The position numbers and the translations under genes were made by a program. Below, in pieces: positions 13,757 through 21,994 of a stretch of DNA of 64,000 nt. Position 1 is the stretch's first letter, and each line of letters begins with the position of its first letter. The DNA lies in NCBI GenBank assembly GCA_902781215.1, contig CACZIO010000003.1:1-64000 (forward strand), written 5' to 3'. The notes beneath the pieces were generated by a model. That model had not been told where the DNA came from. It did not search any database and was given only the letters and a program-made list of their open reading frames with translations. Origin of the DNA: an uncultured Lachnospiraceae bacterium (GTDB taxonomy: Bacteria > Bacillota > Clostridia > Lachnospirales > Lachnospiraceae).

Positions 13757-15448
13757 ATGGAAAAGAAGTTACTGACGACAGACATCCTGATCATAGGGGG
13801 CGGAACGGCCGGCTGCTACGCGGCCGTGACCGCTGCGCGAAAGGCACCGGATGTGAGGATCCTGGTGGCGGAAAAGGCAAATATACAGAGGTCCGGCTGC
13901 CTGGCCGCGGGCGTCAACGCCCTCAATGCCTGGCTGGGAGAGGGGCAGACCCCGCAGGATTATCTGGACTATGTCCGCCGGGACGCGGAGGAGATCGTCC
14001 GGGACGACCTGGTCCTGAGTATGGCCGGGGGTTTTCGTGATGCGGTGACAGACCTGGAGAAGATGGGGCTCGTGATCCAGAAAAACGCGGACGGCTCCTA
14101 TGCCGCCCGCGGCCGTTACAATATCCGGATCAACGGGGAGAACATCAAACCCCTCCTGGCGGCAGAAGTCGCGCGATATCCCAATATCACGGTCCTCAAC
14201 CATGTCATCCTGACAGACCTTCTGACGACAGGATCCGGTGAAAAACACGTCTGCGGCGCGGTGGGCATGTCGGCGGACGGGACCGGGGCCCTGGCGGTCC
14301 TGGCCCGCGCCGTGCTGGCCGCGACCGGAGGAGCGGCAGGACTCTACCGCCCCAACAATCCGGGCTTTTCCAGGCACAAGATGTGGTACCCGCCCTTCAA
14401 CACGGGCGCGGGCTACGCCATGGGGATCCGGGCGGGCGCGGAGATGACAAGCTTTGAGATGCGCTTTGTTGCCCAGCGCTGCAAGGACACGATCGCACCC
14501 ACAGGCACCATTGCCCTGGGCGTCGGCGCCAGAGAGATCAATGCCCGAGGAGAGATCTTTGAGGAAAAATACGGCCTGTCCACCTCGGGCAGGGCCCATG
14601 GCGTCACCGGCGAGAACCGCCTGGGCCGGGGACCCTGTTTTCTCAGGACCAAAGGGATCTCCGGACAGCAGGAGCAGGGCCTTCTGCGGGCCTATCTGAA
14701 TATGGCGCCCGCCCAGACTCTGCACTGGATCGAGAGCGGCCGGATGCCCTCGGTGTCTAATGTGGAGATCGAGGGAACAGAGCCCTATATCGTCGGCGGA
14801 CACACCGGGAGCGGATTCTGGGTGGACCGGGGGCGCCGGACCACGATCCGGGGACTCTATGCGGCGGGAGACGCGGCCGGCGGCGCACCCAAAAAGTTCG
14901 TTCCCGGAGCCCTGGCGGAGGGCGGGATCGCGGCCCTGACCATGCTGGACGATCTCCCGGACCTGCAGCAGGTCCGATGGGATTCAGTCGACGGACAGGT
15001 GCAGTCATTTTTTGCGGATTATGAGAGCAGGATCAGGCCGGGATCCGCAGGAACGGGCAGCGGCAATGACGTCTTCGGACTGGAGGAGGCCATGCAGAAG
15101 GTCATGGACGAATACGCCGGCGGGATCCGGACGGGTTATCGATACAGCGCTGCCCGGCTGGAGCTTGCACAGGAAAGGATCCTGGAGCTTCGCGGACTGG
15201 CAGAGACTCTCACTGTGTCGTCCGCGGAGGACCTCTACCGCATCTATGAACTGCTGGACCGGCTGGATGTGTGCAGGACCCTGATCGCCCACATGCAGGC
15301 CCGCAGAGAGACGCGCTGGCCCGGCTTCGGGATCCATACGGACCACCCTGACCGGGATGACCGGTTTGCCCTGTTCATCAATTCGGTTGTGCGGGACGGT
15401 GAGATCAGGATGGTCTTTCGTCCGCTGCAGAAAAGGGGTGAAAAATGA
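13757..15448 (+). CDS. aprA: Adenylylsulfate reductase alpha subunit (AprA-like)
   Basis: FAD enzyme of the succinate dehydrogenase/fumarate reductase fold that reduces adenylyl sulfate to sulfite and AMP. The FAD-binding IIGGGTAGCYAAV lies at residues 11-23. AprA-type segments are ATGGAAGLYRP near 192, FNTGAGYAMGIRAGAEM near 215 and a PYIVGGHTGSGFWVDRG run near 344. At 563 aa it is shorter than sulfate reducer AprA (about 620-665 aa). It overlaps the ferredoxin gene by four bases (ATGA). The context (sulfate importer before, CysD/CysN after) points to an assimilatory role. I rate APS reductase well above a generic fumarate reductase. Confidence 0.85.
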   Translation: MEKKLLTTDILIIGGGTAGCYAAVTAARKAPDVRILVAEKANIQRSGCLAAGVNALNAWLGEGQTPQDYLDYVRRDAEEIVRDDLVLSMAGGFRDAVTDLEKMGLVIQKNADGSYAARGRYNIRINGENIKPLLAAEVARYPNITVLNHVILTDLLTTGSGEKHVCGAVGMSADGTGALAVLARAVLAATGGAAGLYRPNNPGFSRHKMWYPPFNTGAGYAMGIRAGAEMTSFEMRFVAQRCKDTIAPTGTIALGVGAREINARGEIFEEKYGLSTSGRAHGVTGENRLGRGPCFLRTKGISGQQEQGLLRAYLNMAPAQTLHWIESGRMPSVSNVEIEGTEPYIVGGHTGSGFWVDRGRRTTIRGLYAAGDAAGGAPKKFVPGALAEGGIAALTMLDDLPDLQQVRWDSVDGQVQSFFADYESRIRPGSAGTGSGNDVFGLEEAMQKVMDEYAGGIRTGYRYSAARLELAQERILELRGLAETLTVSSAEDLYRIYELLDRLDVCRTLIAHMQARRETRWPGFGIHTDHPDRDDRFALFINSVVRDGEIRMVFRPLQKRGEK

Positions 15449-15852
15449 GTGTATTGATCGATGCCGCCAGGTGCGTCCGCTGCGGCGCGTGTGCGGAAAT
15501 CTGTCCGGGGAACCTGATCCGGGTCCGGAATGGAGCAGCAGCTTTTCTGCCCCATCCGGAGGAGTGCTGGGGTTGCGCCTCCTGCCTCAAAGCCTGCAGG
15601 GCGGGCGCGATCGCCTACTATCTGGCTGCGGACATAGGCGGGCGGGGAGGCAGGATGCAGGTCGTACAGGAGGGGAGATTTTCCCGCTGGATCATCACGC
15701 TCCCCGACCATGCCGCTCGTCAGAGCGGCAGCCTGAAGCGTTTTCTCGAAGGCGAAAACGGTGAAGGATCAGCGGATATTTTGACTGCTCCGCAGCACAA
15801 ATCTCTGACAGTGACGATCACCGTGGACCGGAGTGATGCCAACAGATACTGA
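15445..15852 (+). CDS. aprB: AprB-like 2x[4Fe-4S] ferredoxin subunit
   Basis: Electron-donating partner of AprA. Two cluster motifs are visible: CVRCGACAEICPG near residue 9 and CWGCASCLKACRAG near residue 43. The start overlaps the aprA stop (ATGA), implying coupled translation. The last 45 residues or so, from HAARQSGSLKRF onward (15709-15850), are not part of the ferredoxin fold: their DNA matches the dispersed hairpin repeat at 42084-42150 in reverse orientation. The gene thus ends inside a repeat. At 135 aa it is slightly shorter than typical AprB. Confidence 0.85.
   Translation: MSVLIDAARCVRCGACAEICPGNLIRVRNGAAAFLPHPEECWGCASCLKACRAGAIAYYLAADIGGRGGRMQVVQEGRFSRWIITLPDHAARQSGSLKRFLEGENGEGSADILTAPQHKSLTVTITVDRSDANRY
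15708..15800 (-). repeat. Dispersed hairpin repeat inside the aprB coding sequence
   Basis: The + strand run from CATGCCGCTCGTCAGAGCGG to GTGAAGGAT (15709-15767) matches the reverse complement of 42084-42150 with few changes. Weaker similarity continues to about 15800 against the adjoining GTGCCGCGAGGCGGC hairpin. Two hairpins are visible: GCCGCTC-GTCA-GAGCGGC and CGTTTTC-TCGAAGGC-GAAAACG. Confidence 0.7.
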
Positions 15853-15891
15853 CTGCAGAGGCATCAAATCTGTCCCGGCAGCGAAAAGGAA

Positions 15892-15955
15892 GATGATACC
15901 CTTACGGGCATCCCGCATGCGGGTCGAAAAACTCGCAGGCGAGTCTTGAACAATG
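15892..15955 (+). repeat. Repeat family B, copy 1 (aprB-cysD spacer)
   Basis: Shares GATG-N2-CCCTTACGGGCA, then CCCGCA, then ACTCGCA(G/A)GCGA and TCNTGAAC(A/G)ATG with 21303-21385. Hairpins CCCGCATGCGGG and ACTCGC-AG-GCGAGT are visible. Confidence 0.7.
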
Positions 15956-16009
15956 ATGAAATAGACGCAGGACCCGGGACCGGGTCATGAAGCAGACAGG
16001 AGACGAAAC

Positions 16010-16912
16010 ATGCAGACCTTATCACATCTGGACAAGCTGGAAGCGGAGGCGATCTACATTCTGCGCGAAGTCGCGGCGGAATGTGAGAAGCCGGTGATGC
16101 TGTATTCCATCGGAAAGGACAGCTCCGTCATGCTGCACCTGGCCCTGAAGGCCTTCTGGCCGGAGAAACCGCCCTTTCCCTTTCTGCATATAGACACCAC
16201 CTGGAAATTCCGGGATATGATCGCCTTCCGCGACCATACCATGCGCAAGTACGGCCTTGACCTTCTGGTCTACACCAATGAGGAGGGTGTCAGGCAGGGA
16301 ATCAACCCCTTTGATCATGGCTCCGCCTATACGGATATCATGAAGACGGAGGCACTCAAACAGGCGCTTTCCAAGTACGGGTTTACGGCGGCCTTCGGCG
16401 GGGGGCGCAGGGACGAGGAGAAGTCCCGCGCCAAGGAGAGGATCTTTTCCTTCCGCAGCGCGCAGCAGGCCTGGGATCCCAAAAACCAGCGCCCCGAGAT
16501 GTGGAAGCTCTACAACACCAGGATCCGGAAGGGGGAGAGCATCCGGGTCTTTCCTCTCTCCAACTGGACCGAGAAGGATATCTGGCAGTACATCCGGAGG
16601 GAGCAGATCGAGATCGTTCCCCTCTACTATGCGGCGGAACGGCCGGTCATTTACCGGGACGGCAGCATCCTCATGGTCGACGATGACCGCATGCCCCTGC
16701 TTCCGGGGGAGGAGATCGTGACGAAAAAGATCCGTTTCCGGACTCTGGGCTGTTATCCCCTCACCGGCGGGATCGAGTCGGAGGCCGACACGCTGGACGC
16801 CATCATTGAAGAGACCCTCTCTGCCGTGACCAGCGAGCGGACCAGCCGGGTCATCGACCGCGACGGCGGCGAAGCCAGCATGGAAAAACGCAAGCGCGAA
16901 GGATATTTCTGA
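16010..16912 (+). CDS. cysD: Sulfate adenylyltransferase subunit 2
   Basis: PP-loop ATP sulfurylase subunit that makes APS from sulfate and ATP, driven by GTP hydrolysis in CysN. The PP-loop [10 protein letters not shown] lies near residue 33 and the [15 protein letters not shown] element near residue 131. Length 300 aa matches the family. A CAGGAGAC ribosome site precedes ATG 16010. The family B repeat separates it from aprB. CysN follows, and no separate APS kinase is present, consistent with direct use of APS by AprAB. Confidence 0.96.
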   Translation: MQTLSHLDKLEAEAIYILREVAAECEKPVMLYSIGKDSSVMLHLALKAFWPEKPPFPFLHIDTTWKFRDMIAFRDHTMRKYGLDLLVYTNEEGVRQGINPFDHGSAYTDIMKTEALKQALSKYGFTAAFGGGRRDEEKSRAKERIFSFRSAQQAWDPKNQRPEMWKLYNTRIRKGESIRVFPLSNWTEKDIWQYIRREQIEIVPLYYAAERPVIYRDGSILMVDDDRMPLLPGEEIVTKKIRFRTLGCYPLTGGIESEADTLDAIIEETLSAVTSERTSRVIDRDGGEASMEKRKREGYF

Positions 16913-17011
16913 ATGCCCGGCCTGTCCGCCTGCGGGCGGCAGAGTTCCTTTCCGCGGCAGGTGGAAAGCGAAAAAGGTAAAAGGCAGGAAACAACGTATA
17001 CAGGTGCAGCT

Positions 17012-18628
17012 ATGAACAGTTTACTGAAATTTATCACATGCGGGAGCGTGGACGACGGGAAATCCACCCTGATCGGACACATCTTATATGACACAAAGCT
17101 CCTGTACGCAGACCAGGAGAAGGCCCTGGAGCTGGACAGCCGGGTCGGCTCGCGGGGAGGCAAGATCGATTATTCCCTGCTTCTGGACGGCCTGATGGCG
17201 GAGCGGGAACAGGGAATCACGATCGATGTCGCCTACAGGTACTTCACAACAGACAAAAGGAGCTTTATCGTCGCGGATACGCCCGGGCATGAGGAGTATA
17301 CCCGCAACATGGCGGTCGGCGCCAGCTTTGCGGACCTGGCGGTCATCCTGATCGACGCAACGAAGGGAGTCCTGGCCCAGACCAGGCGGCACACGCGGAT
17401 TTGTTCCTTTATGGGGATCCGGCAGTTTGTGTTTGCCGTCAACAAGATGGATCTGGCCGGCTACAGCAGGGAGACCTTTGATTCGATCGCCGGCCAGGTC
17501 AGGCAGCTCTGCGGGAGCCTGGGGCTGGAGAACATACAGATCATCCCGCTCTCGGCGACAGAGGGCGAAAATGTGACCCGCAGGTCTGCCCTGATGGACT
17601 GGTATCCAGGCCCTCCGCTCCTGGAGTGGCTGGAGAAGGTGCAGGTTGACGGACTTTCGGAGGAAGGCTTCTATATGCCGGTCCAGCGGGTCTGCCGGCC
17701 GGACCACACCTTCCGCGGCTTTCAGGGACAGATCGAGGCGGGGAGCGTCCGTACAGGTGACAGGATCACAGTCCTGCCGGGAGGCGAACAGGCCTCTGTC
17801 GAAGCCGTCTATGTCGGCTGCAGGGAGGTGAAGGAAGCAGTGCAGGGACAGCCCGCCATGCTGCGGCTGGCAAGAGAGGTGGATGTCTCCCGGGGCTGTG
17901 TCCTTGTGAAGGGTACGGAGCTTTCTGTGAGCGCTGCTCTTGATGCAACGCTTTTATGGATGAACAACGGAATCCTCACGTCAGGCCGCGATTTCCTGGC
18001 CAAGATCGGCACCAGGCTCGTTCCCTGCAAGGTGTCGGAGGTCCTCTATACGGTGGATGTCAATACCGGAGAGCACCGCAGACCGGTTTTCATTCAGAAA
18101 AACGAGATCGCCCGCTGCCGGCTGGAGCTGTCCGCGCCGGTCGTCCTGGATCTCTTTTCCAGGCACCGGACCCTGGGGGAAGTCATTCTGATCGACCGGG
18201 TCACCAACGCGACCTCAGCCTGCGGCGTGATCGAAGAGCTCCGGGAATCGGATGAGGACAGAAGAGAGGGAATCACACCGCAGATCCGGGCGCGCAGACT
18301 TGGACAGACTCCCTATATCATCCTTGCGGAGACGAGGGAGGAAGCGGCTGGATTTGAGGAGGAACTGATCACCCAGGGGCTCCATACCATGTCTGTCCTG
18401 AGCACGGAGGACAAGGATATGGACAGGGCTGTCTTTGCCGTCGACATCCTGCGGCAGGCAGGCCTCATTACAGTCGTCGTCTGCCCGCGGGGCCAGGAGG
18501 GATTCGAGGAGCGCCTGCGGGCGCTCGCCACGGCCCCCTCGACCGGCAGGATCCTGGACCTTCGCCCCGGAGGATCTGAGGAAGACAGGCTGATGTATGA
18601 GAACACCGTGAATTATGTGTTCAGCTGA
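17012..18628 (+). CDS. cysN: Sulfate adenylyltransferase subunit 1 with degenerate CysC-like tail
   Basis: GTPase partner of CysD. The P-loop GSVDDGKSTLIGH lies at residues 10-22, DTPGHEEY near 89 and NKMD near 145, followed by EF-Tu-like beta-barrel domains. The chosen start, ATG 17012, matches the family N-terminus; an in-frame ATG at 16913 would add 33 atypical residues. Beyond the usual end (about 430) there is an extra domain of roughly 100 residues starting TPYIILAETREEAAGFEEEL. It resembles APS kinase in general pattern (FAVDILRQAGLITVVVCPRG) but lacks the GxSGSGKST nucleotide loop, so APS kinase activity is not expected. Confidence 0.93.
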   Translation: MNSLLKFITCGSVDDGKSTLIGHILYDTKLLYADQEKALELDSRVGSRGGKIDYSLLLDGLMAEREQGITIDVAYRYFTTDKRSFIVADTPGHEEYTRNMAVGASFADLAVILIDATKGVLAQTRRHTRICSFMGIRQFVFAVNKMDLAGYSRETFDSIAGQVRQLCGSLGLENIQIIPLSATEGENVTRRSALMDWYPGPPLLEWLEKVQVDGLSEEGFYMPVQRVCRPDHTFRGFQGQIEAGSVRTGDRITVLPGGEQASVEAVYVGCREVKEAVQGQPAMLRLAREVDVSRGCVLVKGTELSVSAALDATLLWMNNGILTSGRDFLAKIGTRLVPCKVSEVLYTVDVNTGEHRRPVFIQKNEIARCRLELSAPVVLDLFSRHRTLGEVILIDRVTNATSACGVIEELRESDEDRREGITPQIRARRLGQTPYIILAETREEAAGFEEELITQGLHTMSVLSTEDKDMDRAVFAVDILRQAGLITVVVCPRGQEGFEERLRALATAPSTGRILDLRPGGSEEDRLMYENTVNYVFS

Positions 18629-18767
18629 GAGATGATCAATATGTGATCTGAGAGAGACAGGCGGTCAGGTGTTCAGCAAAGAGAAACGATTGGAAGATAT
18701 GTAAGTTTACACAGATCGGCCTGGATACAGGATGATGTGCACCGATAAGATGTGAAAGGAGGAGCCA

Positions 18768-19643
18768 ATGGCGGCGGATTATGCAGCGCTGAAGGCCGGC
18801 GGTTTTATGCGCCAGAAACAAAAGGATATGTTTTCCATGCGGCTGCGGGTCGTTGGGGGAACCGTAACCGTCCAGCAGCTCAAAGCGATCGCGGAGGCGG
18901 CGGAGAAGTACGGGCACAGTTATGTGCATCTGACGAGCCGCCAGGGCCTAGAGATCCCCTTTATCCGGCTGGAGGATATCGAAGAGGTGAAGGACTGTCT
19001 TGCCAGGTCGGATGTGGAGCCCGGCGTCTGCGGCCCCCGGGTGCGCACGGTGACCGCCTGCCAGGGCGGCAGGTGCTGTCCGAGCGGCTGCATCGACGCG
19101 CTGGAGATCGCAGAGGAGCTGGACAGACGGTATTTCGGCCGTCAGCTTCCGCACAAATTCAAATTCGGCGTGACCGGATGTCAGAACAACTGCCTCAAGG
19201 CGGAGGAGAACGACCTCGGCGTCAAGGGCGGCATGGTCATCAACTGGAACCGGGAGGAATGTATTTTCTGCGGCGTGTGCGAAAAGGCCTGCCGCCGCGG
19301 TGCCATCCGGATCGCGGACGGAGAGATCCTCGTTGAGCCGGACAAGTGCAATCACTGCGGGCGGTGCGTGAGCGCCTGTCCGACCGGGGCCTGGAAGGGC
19401 CGGGAGGGCTTTCTGGTCTCCTTCGGCGGGACCTTCGGCAACGATATCCAAAAAGGCCGGGAGCTTCTGCCCATTATTCAGGACAGGGAGACCCTGCTTC
19501 GCGTCGCGGACGCGGCCATCGACTATTTTGATGAGAACGCCCTGCCCGGCGAGCGGTTCGCCAGGACCCTGGAGCGCCTGGGCTGGGAGCCTTTCACCCA
19601 AAGGATCCTCGAAGCCTGGCAGAGCGACGGGCCTGCGCACTGA
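18768..19643 (+). CDS. Siroheme [4Fe-4S] sulfite reductase, small Asr/Fsr-like type
   Basis: Likely reduces sulfite to sulfide in the cytoplasm. The siroheme-cluster cysteines are visible as TACQGGRCCPSG (about residue 96) and VTGCQNNCLKA (about 136). An inserted ferredoxin domain follows with CIFCGVCEKAC near 165 and CNHCGRCVSACP near 192. At 291 aa this is the compact single-subunit class related to AsrC and the sulfite reductase part of Fsr, not the large CysI type. A strong AAAGGAGGAG site precedes ATG 18768. Nitrite reduction is possible by family, but the sulfur neighbourhood argues for sulfite. Confidence 0.87.
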   Translation: MAADYAALKAGGFMRQKQKDMFSMRLRVVGGTVTVQQLKAIAEAAEKYGHSYVHLTSRQGLEIPFIRLEDIEEVKDCLARSDVEPGVCGPRVRTVTACQGGRCCPSGCIDALEIAEELDRRYFGRQLPHKFKFGVTGCQNNCLKAEENDLGVKGGMVINWNREECIFCGVCEKACRRGAIRIADGEILVEPDKCNHCGRCVSACPTGAWKGREGFLVSFGGTFGNDIQKGRELLPIIQDRETLLRVADAAIDYFDENALPGERFARTLERLGWEPFTQRILEAWQSDGPAH

Positions 19644-19796
19644 CCCAGTCCTGTGTCGTCGATCCGGATGCATACATGAACCGGTGCGGGCTCATGCAGA
19701 CATCCACCGGATCTATGATGAGCAGGCAGGATCTATGAAAGAAATCTTAAAAAAATGATCAGTTAGGAAGTTTTTTGGAGACATTTTTTTAAAACG

Positions 19797-19867
19797 CTCC
19801 GGTGCCTGTGCCGCTGGCCCAGGCACCTGTGATCGCATTGCGCTGCCGCTCTGATGAGCGGCATGGG
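19797..19867 (+). repeat. Repeat family A copy with altered stem (sir-tusA spacer)
   Basis: GGTGCCTG/CAGGCACC stem around TGCCGCTGGCC, then CTGTGATCGCAT, then GCCGCTC-TGAT-GAGCGGC and ATGGGA. It has the same plan as 38277-38326 and 42049-42150, but both arms of the outer stem have changed together (GGAGCT/AGCTCC in the others). Confidence 0.6.
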
Positions 19868-19881
19868 AGGTAAGAGAGAAA

Positions 19882-20121
19882 ATGGCAGAATACAGGATCA
19901 CAGATACAGTGGATATCACGGACGTGGTCTGTCCCGTGACTTTTGTCAAAGCCAAGGTCGCCCTGGAGGAGCTGGAGGAGGGAGAGATTCTCTCAGTCCA
20001 TATGAATGACGGAGAGCCGGTTCAGAACGTGCCCCGCAGTATCAAGGAAGAGGGGCACCGCGTGCTGAAGCTGATCCACAACGAAGACGGGACCTTTGAT
20101 TTGATCGTACAGAAGGCCTGA
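19882..20121 (+). CDS. TusA-family sulfur carrier
   Basis: A 79-aa protein with the TusA/YedF fold pattern. The conserved cysteine lies in DVVCPVTFVKAK at about residue 17, where TusA has a CPxP motif (here CPVT). Such proteins carry sulfur as a persulfide or help sulfur-transfer enzymes. It sits between sulfite reductase and the ThiS-like carrier, so it may hand sulfur to the HcyS-type system, an inference from position. GGGAGG at 19865-19870 serves as the ribosome site. TusA proper cannot be told from other family members by sequence alone. Confidence 0.85.
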   Translation: MAEYRITDTVDITDVVCPVTFVKAKVALEELEEGEILSVHMNDGEPVQNVPRSIKEEGHRVLKLIHNEDGTFDLIVQKA

Positions 20122-20185
20122 CGGATTAGAAGAGAGTGCCGCCCTCCGGTGCGGTATAAACGGTATGAAAAGGAAAGGAAAAAAC

Positions 20186-20401
20186 ATGAAGATCATTGTT
20201 GCAGGTGCAGAAAAAGAATATGCCGACGGTCTTTCTGTCGAAGACCTGATCGAGGCGGAAAAAGTCGAGACGCCTCAGTATGTCACAGTGACGGTCAATG
20301 ATTCCTTCCTCCCCAATACGGAGAGGACATCCCGGATCCTGCAGGATGGGGACGTCGTGGAGTTTCTGTATTTTATGGGAGGCGGCGCAGCGGATCGCTG
20401 A
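20186..20401 (+). CDS. hcyS: ThiS/MoaD-like sulfur carrier protein, HcyS-like
   Basis: A 71-aa beta-grasp sulfur carrier. It ends ...LYFMGGGAADR: the Gly-Gly motif that normally forms the C-terminus is followed by four extra residues (AADR). It would therefore need trimming before activation. A JAMM peptidase gene lies four genes' space away (21487) and an E1-like activator follows directly (20451). In Wolinella succinogenes, HcyS, HcyF, HcyD and MetY form a protein-thiocarboxylate route to homocysteine, and the set here matches. ATG 20186 is chosen because of the AAGGAAAGG site; an in-frame ATG at 20165 is less well placed. ThiS for thiamine is the alternative. Confidence 0.8.
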   Translation: MKIIVAGAEKEYADGLSVEDLIEAEKVETPQYVTVTVNDSFLPNTERTSRILQDGDVVEFLYFMGGGAADR

Positions 20402-20450
20402 CCGGGCATGCCGCCGGACAAAGCGGGCGGCAGCTGTTGAAAGGAGCAGC

Positions 20451-21260
20451 ATGGCTTTTACAAATGAACAGCTGGAGAGATACTCCAGGCACATCATCTT
20501 GAAGGAGATCGGTCCGAAGGGACAAAAAAAATTAATGCAGGCCAGAGTCCTGATCATCGGAGCGGGCGGACTGGGCGCCCCGGCGGCGCTTTATCTGGCG
20601 GCCGCCGGTGTGGGAACGATCGGCATCGCGGATGCGGATGTCGTCGACCTGTCCAACCTGCAGCGGCAGGTCATCCACTCCACAGCGGACATCGGAAGGC
20701 CCAAGGTGGAATCCGCCAGAGATTCCATGCTGGCGATCAACCCTGAGATCGATGTGCACACGTATTATGAATACATCACATCGGAAAATATCAGCGGGAT
20801 CATCCGTGATTACGATTTTATCCTGGACGGGACCGACAATTTTCCCGCCAAATTCCTCATCAACGACGCCTGTGTCCTGGAGGAAAAGCCCTTCTCCCAT
20901 GCGGGGATCATCCGCTTCGAGGGACAGCTCATGACCTATGTCCCGGGCGAAGGCCCCTGCTATCGATGCGTATTCAAGGAGCCGCCGCCCAAAGACTTGG
21001 TGCCCACATGCAGAGAGGCCGGCGTGATCGGCGCCGTTGCGGGCGTGATCGGCTGCCTGCAGGCCATGGAGGCCGTCAAATATATTACAGGCGCGGGGGA
21101 CCTGCTGACCGGCCGGCTGCTGACCTATGATGCCCTGAAAATGCAGTTCCGCACGATCCGCCTTCCCCGGGACAGCCACTGCGCCGTCTGCAGCGGTGAG
21201 CGCACGATCCATGCGCCGTTTGATTACGAGCTGCCATCCTGCGACCTGAAAAACAGGTAA
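20451..21260 (+). CDS. hcyF: MoeB/ThiF-family E1-like adenylyltransferase, HcyF-like
   Basis: ATP-dependent enzyme that adenylates the C-terminal glycine of a sulfur carrier so that sulfide can be added as a thiocarboxylate. The ATP-binding IIGAGGLGAPAALYLAAAG lies at residues 34-52, followed by DLSNLQRQ near 68 and the substrate-binding DGTDNFPAKFLINDA near 126. Zinc cysteines are CYRC near 170 and CAVC near 245, and the candidate catalytic cysteine is in PTCREAGV near 185. It lacks a rhodanese domain. The start ATG 20451 has an AAAGGAG site. General MoeB/ThiF activity is clear; HcyF is assigned from neighbours. Confidence 0.87.
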   Translation: MAFTNEQLERYSRHIILKEIGPKGQKKLMQARVLIIGAGGLGAPAALYLAAAGVGTIGIADADVVDLSNLQRQVIHSTADIGRPKVESARDSMLAINPEIDVHTYYEYITSENISGIIRDYDFILDGTDNFPAKFLINDACVLEEKPFSHAGIIRFEGQLMTYVPGEGPCYRCVFKEPPPKDLVPTCREAGVIGAVAGVIGCLQAMEAVKYITGAGDLLTGRLLTYDALKMQFRTIRLPRDSHCAVCSGERTIHAPFDYELPSCDLKNR

Positions 21261-21302
21261 AGAGCAGTTACGATCCAGACCGCCTCGGGATGGGGTGCGG
21301 AA

Positions 21303-21385
21303 GATGCTGCCCTTACGGGCAGCCCGCAACCGTCAGCATGTCCTTCGGGCATGCGCAGGACTCGCAAGCGAATCCTGAACGATGC
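21303..21385 (+). repeat. Repeat family B, copy 2 (hcyF-hcyD spacer)
   Basis: Shares its two ends with the element at 15892-15955. The middle differs, with hairpin GCATGTCC-TTC-GGGCATGC here. Also visible are GCCCTTACGGGC and GACTCGC-AA-GCGAATC. Confidence 0.7.
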
Positions 21386-21486
21386 ATTTTTGCGAAAAAC
21401 CGGGCGCAACAAAAAAGCTGATGCGTTTCACACGCGGGAATATGCAGGGGCTCAGCCGGGCCCCGGAAACGAAAGAGGAGGCACAG

Positions 21487-21906
21487 ATGATCTATCTGCA
21501 GCTGAGAGAATATGAAAAGCTTCTGGAACATGCCCTGCAGTGCCTTCCGGAGGAGGCCTGCGGCCTGATCGGGGGCAGTCAGGACGACCTGGGAAACAGC
21601 TATATCGAGAAGGTCTATCCCCTGGAAAACACAGACCACAGTGAGGAACACTTTTCGCTGGACCCCGGGGGCCAGCTCGCGGCTGTGAAAGAGATGCGGG
21701 CAAACGGCTGGAAGCCTCTGGGCAACTGGCACAGCCATCCGGCTTCGCCGTCCCGCCCCAGCGAGGAGGACATACGCCTGGCCTATGACAGCAGCGCCCT
21801 GTACCTGATCCTCTCTCTGATGGAGCGCGGAGCGCCTGTCCTCAATGCATTCCGCATCGAGGGCGGTCATGTGGAAAAGAAAGAGATTCGGTATATACAG
21901 GGATGA
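21487..21906 (+). CDS. hcyD: JAMM/MPN+ metallopeptidase, HcyD/Mec+-like
   Basis: Zinc peptidase of 139 aa. The JAMM motif is visible as HSHPASPSRPSEED (about residues 81-94), with an upstream glutamate in EEACGLIGG (residues 22-30). In Mycobacterium (Mec+) and Wolinella (HcyD) such enzymes act on the C-terminal tail or adduct of a ThiS-like carrier. The carrier encoded at 20186 has just such a tail (AADR after GGG), so removing it is the expected job. ATG 21487 follows a strong AGAGGAGG site. The longer frame upstream runs through the repeat and is not credible. Confidence 0.87.
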   Translation: MIYLQLREYEKLLEHALQCLPEEACGLIGGSQDDLGNSYIEKVYPLENTDHSEEHFSLDPGGQLAAVKEMRANGWKPLGNWHSHPASPSRPSEEDIRLAYDSSALYLILSLMERGAPVLNAFRIEGGHVEKKEIRYIQG

Positions 21907-21994
21907 CGCATTTCGATGCGGTCCTGTCTGTGACAAATGCTCTTCCCTGGAGCAGAAGCGAACAGGCAGACAGGAGCGAAATACAGGTGATTTT

